DNA of 64,000 nt from Rotaria sp. Silwood1 (taxonomy: Eukaryota; Rotifera; Eurotatoria; Philodinida; Philodinidae): positions 1 through 64,000 of the forward strand of contig CAJNOP010000082.1 of the NCBI GenBank assembly GCA_905250075.1, read 5' to 3'. Below the pieces are notes generated by a model. That model searched no databases, was not told the origin of the DNA, and worked only from the letters and a program-made list of their open reading frames with translations. The position numbers and the translations under genes are program-made. Position 1 is the first letter of the stretch. Each line of letters opens with the position of its first letter. Positions 62,531 through 64,000 of this stretch are shown here, piece by piece.

Positions 62531-63241
62531 ATGTTTAGAACACATTCATTAGTTTGCTGCACAGCAAGTGCTTTAACAGCCATTGTTGGTGTTGCTCTTT
62601 TAATCGCTGGGTCCGTTTATATTCGGGACACAAGTTCTCTTCGAAGTTCATGGCATGAGATATATTCATTATCAATATATAGTGTTGTTATTGGTATATT
62701 GGCTTTGTTATTTGCAATATGTCTTTTTTATGTTGTTAGTCGTAAACTTCCGGCATTAACAATACTCTTCTCTGTTTTAATTCTTATTGTTTTCGTCCTT
62801 GCTATAATAAATCTTATTGTTTTTGCAGTGTGTATCGGCGATCTTCAAGATGATTCTTACAAAAAGACTGTAGATCTTTTTCGTAATTATTCAAATTCGG
62901 ATTCGGTTGTAAGTTCAAAAGTATTTTTCGGACAAATTCAACAATCATTTCAATGTTGTGGTGTCAAAGAAGCATTAGATTGGAAAACACAATTATCTAA
63001 TGGAACAAATACTCCTGATACATGTTGTCGTATAGTGGTTCCGAATTGTGGTGATAATGCACTCATTACTAGAGATAAAATATATTCACGTGGTTGTGCT
63101 GAACCAGTTTATTTTTTTCTACGCAAAAAATTTTCTGCTCTTCTCATCATCGATACTATTCTTACAATATTATTATTCATTAGTGCTGTATCTGGATTTA
63201 TTTGTGAACAATATATTCGAGAACAATATCAAGTAATGTGA
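62531..63241 (+). CDS. Tetraspanin-like membrane protein (right arm copy)
   Basis: Single exon, 236 residues, ATG at 62531. Four hydrophobic segments at about 8-30, 43-66, 74-98 and 205-227. The large loop has the canonical Cys-Cys-Gly (QCCGVKEALDW), a second Cys-Cys (DTCC), plus Cys in PNCGDN and RGCAEP, so six loop cysteines as in typical tetraspanins. Close to the left-arm gene in the first three helices (shared HDTSSLR/RDTSSLRSSW and EIYSLSIY) and in the last helix, but more different in the loop, which fits selection for divergence of the exposed part. Likely plasma membrane; the role is unknown. Confidence 0.85.
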   Translation: MFRTHSLVCCTASALTAIVGVALLIAGSVYIRDTSSLRSSWHEIYSLSIYSVVIGILALLFAICLFYVVSRKLPALTILFSVLILIVFVLAIINLIVFAVCIGDLQDDSYKKTVDLFRNYSNSDSVVSSKVFFGQIQQSFQCCGVKEALDWKTQLSNGTNTPDTCCRIVVPNCGDNALITRDKIYSRGCAEPVYFFLRKKFSALLIIDTILTILLFISAVSGFICEQYIREQYQVM

Positions 63242-63282
63242 AAAAAGAAAATAGCAAAACTATTTTCTTATGTTTTGGACTA

Positions 63283-64000
63283 TCCAAGTTCTATGATCAA
63301 AACAATCTTTTTTTTTCAATATCTTTTTTTTGTTGAACCCAAACTTTAAATAGTTTTTATTCCTTATTATTTTATTAACAGAAAATTAAAATTATTGAAT
63401 TGTAATGTTGGTGAATATATGTAAAAAAAAAAAACAAAAGCAGTCAATTATAAATTTAGAATCCTATAACAAAGAAATACTCATTTTTCATAATATTTCA
63501 TAGAACTATTCATCATGAATTGACATATATTTGATATATGGTTCATATTTTCGAAATCTATAATTCTCTGCACATGAATTATACGTACAAGTTAATATCG
63601 CTTGTAAGTATGCAATCCAGAAGATTAATTAATAATTTTATTTTGGTAAGACTCAGCAATAGATTTGATTTATTCTCATTCATTATTATTTAAATATATG
63701 AACGTCATTCGATGCAGACAACTGAGTTTGTCTAAATGATATGTGTTGATAATGTTTACAGAACTTCTTATGCAATTGTATCTTTCACAATAAATAATTA
63801 AAATTGATTAAAATCCTGTATGGGTAAGATTTTTCTGCAACCAAACTTAGACTGACACTAATCGGTACCAAGCAGACACTTTTACAGACATAGTACGAAT
63901 TTCCAATTTTTATTTTTTATGAAAAGTATACTATTTTTTCTCTTTCATAAATGGCAACAAGAAAAAGAAATTCTTACAAATGTTACAAACAAAAGCAAGT
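63283..64000. other. Region downstream of the right tetraspanin-like gene
   Basis: No feature recognised to the window end. AT-rich, with short A and T runs. Confidence 0.5.

Larger units (their letters stand above)
56770..63282. repeat. Large inverted duplication containing two tetraspanin-like genes
   Basis: Arms of roughly 1.6-1.8 kb (about 56770-58580 and 61700-63282) are inverted copies around a ~3.1-kb spacer. Anchors outside the coding sequence: the 3' flank AACATAAGAAAATAGTTTTG at 56774-56793 and its complement near 63256-63276; the upstream block AACGTCAATCAAGCGTTAAT (57684) opposite ATTAACGCTTGACTGACGTT (~62391); AACTTACGATGAATCTGGTC (~58199) opposite the complement near 61890-61905; and CATCAGTGAGAAAGATTAC (58457) opposite GTAATCTTTCTCAGTGATG (61719). 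The sum of paired coordinates is nearly constant at about 120.1 kb, as expected for a palindrome. Confidence 0.9.

Noticed and set aside
1-64000. CRISPR arrays, rRNA or tRNA genes
   Set aside because: No direct-repeat array with regular spacers, no rRNA-like block and no convincing cloverleaf with both promoter boxes was found by reading; a covariance-model scan would be needed to exclude a tRNA.

Overview
The window looks like nuclear DNA of a bdelloid rotifer (Rotaria/Adineta type). It is AT-rich. Its genes are cut by many short GT-AG introns of about 50-70 bases, and it mixes conserved animal genes (RPA2, MRPL28, SAXO, ABCB6, ABTB1) with families typical of bdelloids: F-box/LRR-like proteins, an ADP-ribosyltransferase fused to TPR repeats, and an intronless bacterial-type nuclease. 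Several short hairpins carry G/T-rich arms close to the bdelloid telomere unit TGTGGG. The species assignment is an inference; no rRNA or mitochondrial marker is present.

Layout. 1-9.4 kb: a broken F-box gene (minus) split by a 584-bp inverted-repeat element, the relic of a second copy, and the last exons of an unrecognised minus-strand gene. 9.4-10.3 kb: nuclease gene (plus). 13-16.4 kb: ADP-ribosyltransferase/TPR gene (minus) with a MITE-like palindrome in its long intron. 17.2-19.1 kb: a LicD-type transferase and a small ubiquitin-like protein (minus). 21.1-22.9 kb: MRPL28 (minus, 7 exons), divergent from SAXO (plus, 9 exons, 23.7-26.0 kb). 29.0-32.5 kb: a coiled-coil gene (13 exons) directly downstream of RPA2 (6 exons), both minus and close enough to be co-transcribed. 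33.6-38.2 kb: a repeat-rich stretch with decayed genes (an FBXL20-like LRR gene and a zinc-binding protein) ending in a composite foldback element. 38.8-41.7 kb: an apparently intact F-box/LRR gene whose first intron holds a hAT-like MITE with a perfect 8-bp target duplication. 44.0-48.5 kb: ABCB6 (minus, 11 exons) with a 1.2-kb palindromic insertion in the intron that splits the Walker A motif. 50.5-54.6 kb: ABTB1 (plus, 10 exons). 56.8-63.3 kb: two divergent tetraspanin-like genes that form the arms of an old inverted duplication which includes their promoters and 3' ends.

The intact genes are unrelated housekeeping and ciliary functions: DNA replication, mitochondrial translation, axonemal microtubules, porphyrin/heavy-metal transport and ubiquitin ligase adaptors. 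The main theme of the window is non-autonomous palindromic elements. At least seven inverted-repeat structures lie in introns, in intergenic DNA, or inside coding exons that are thereby broken. Exon limits were read by hand from splice motifs and reading-frame continuity; each intact model sums to a whole number of codons.
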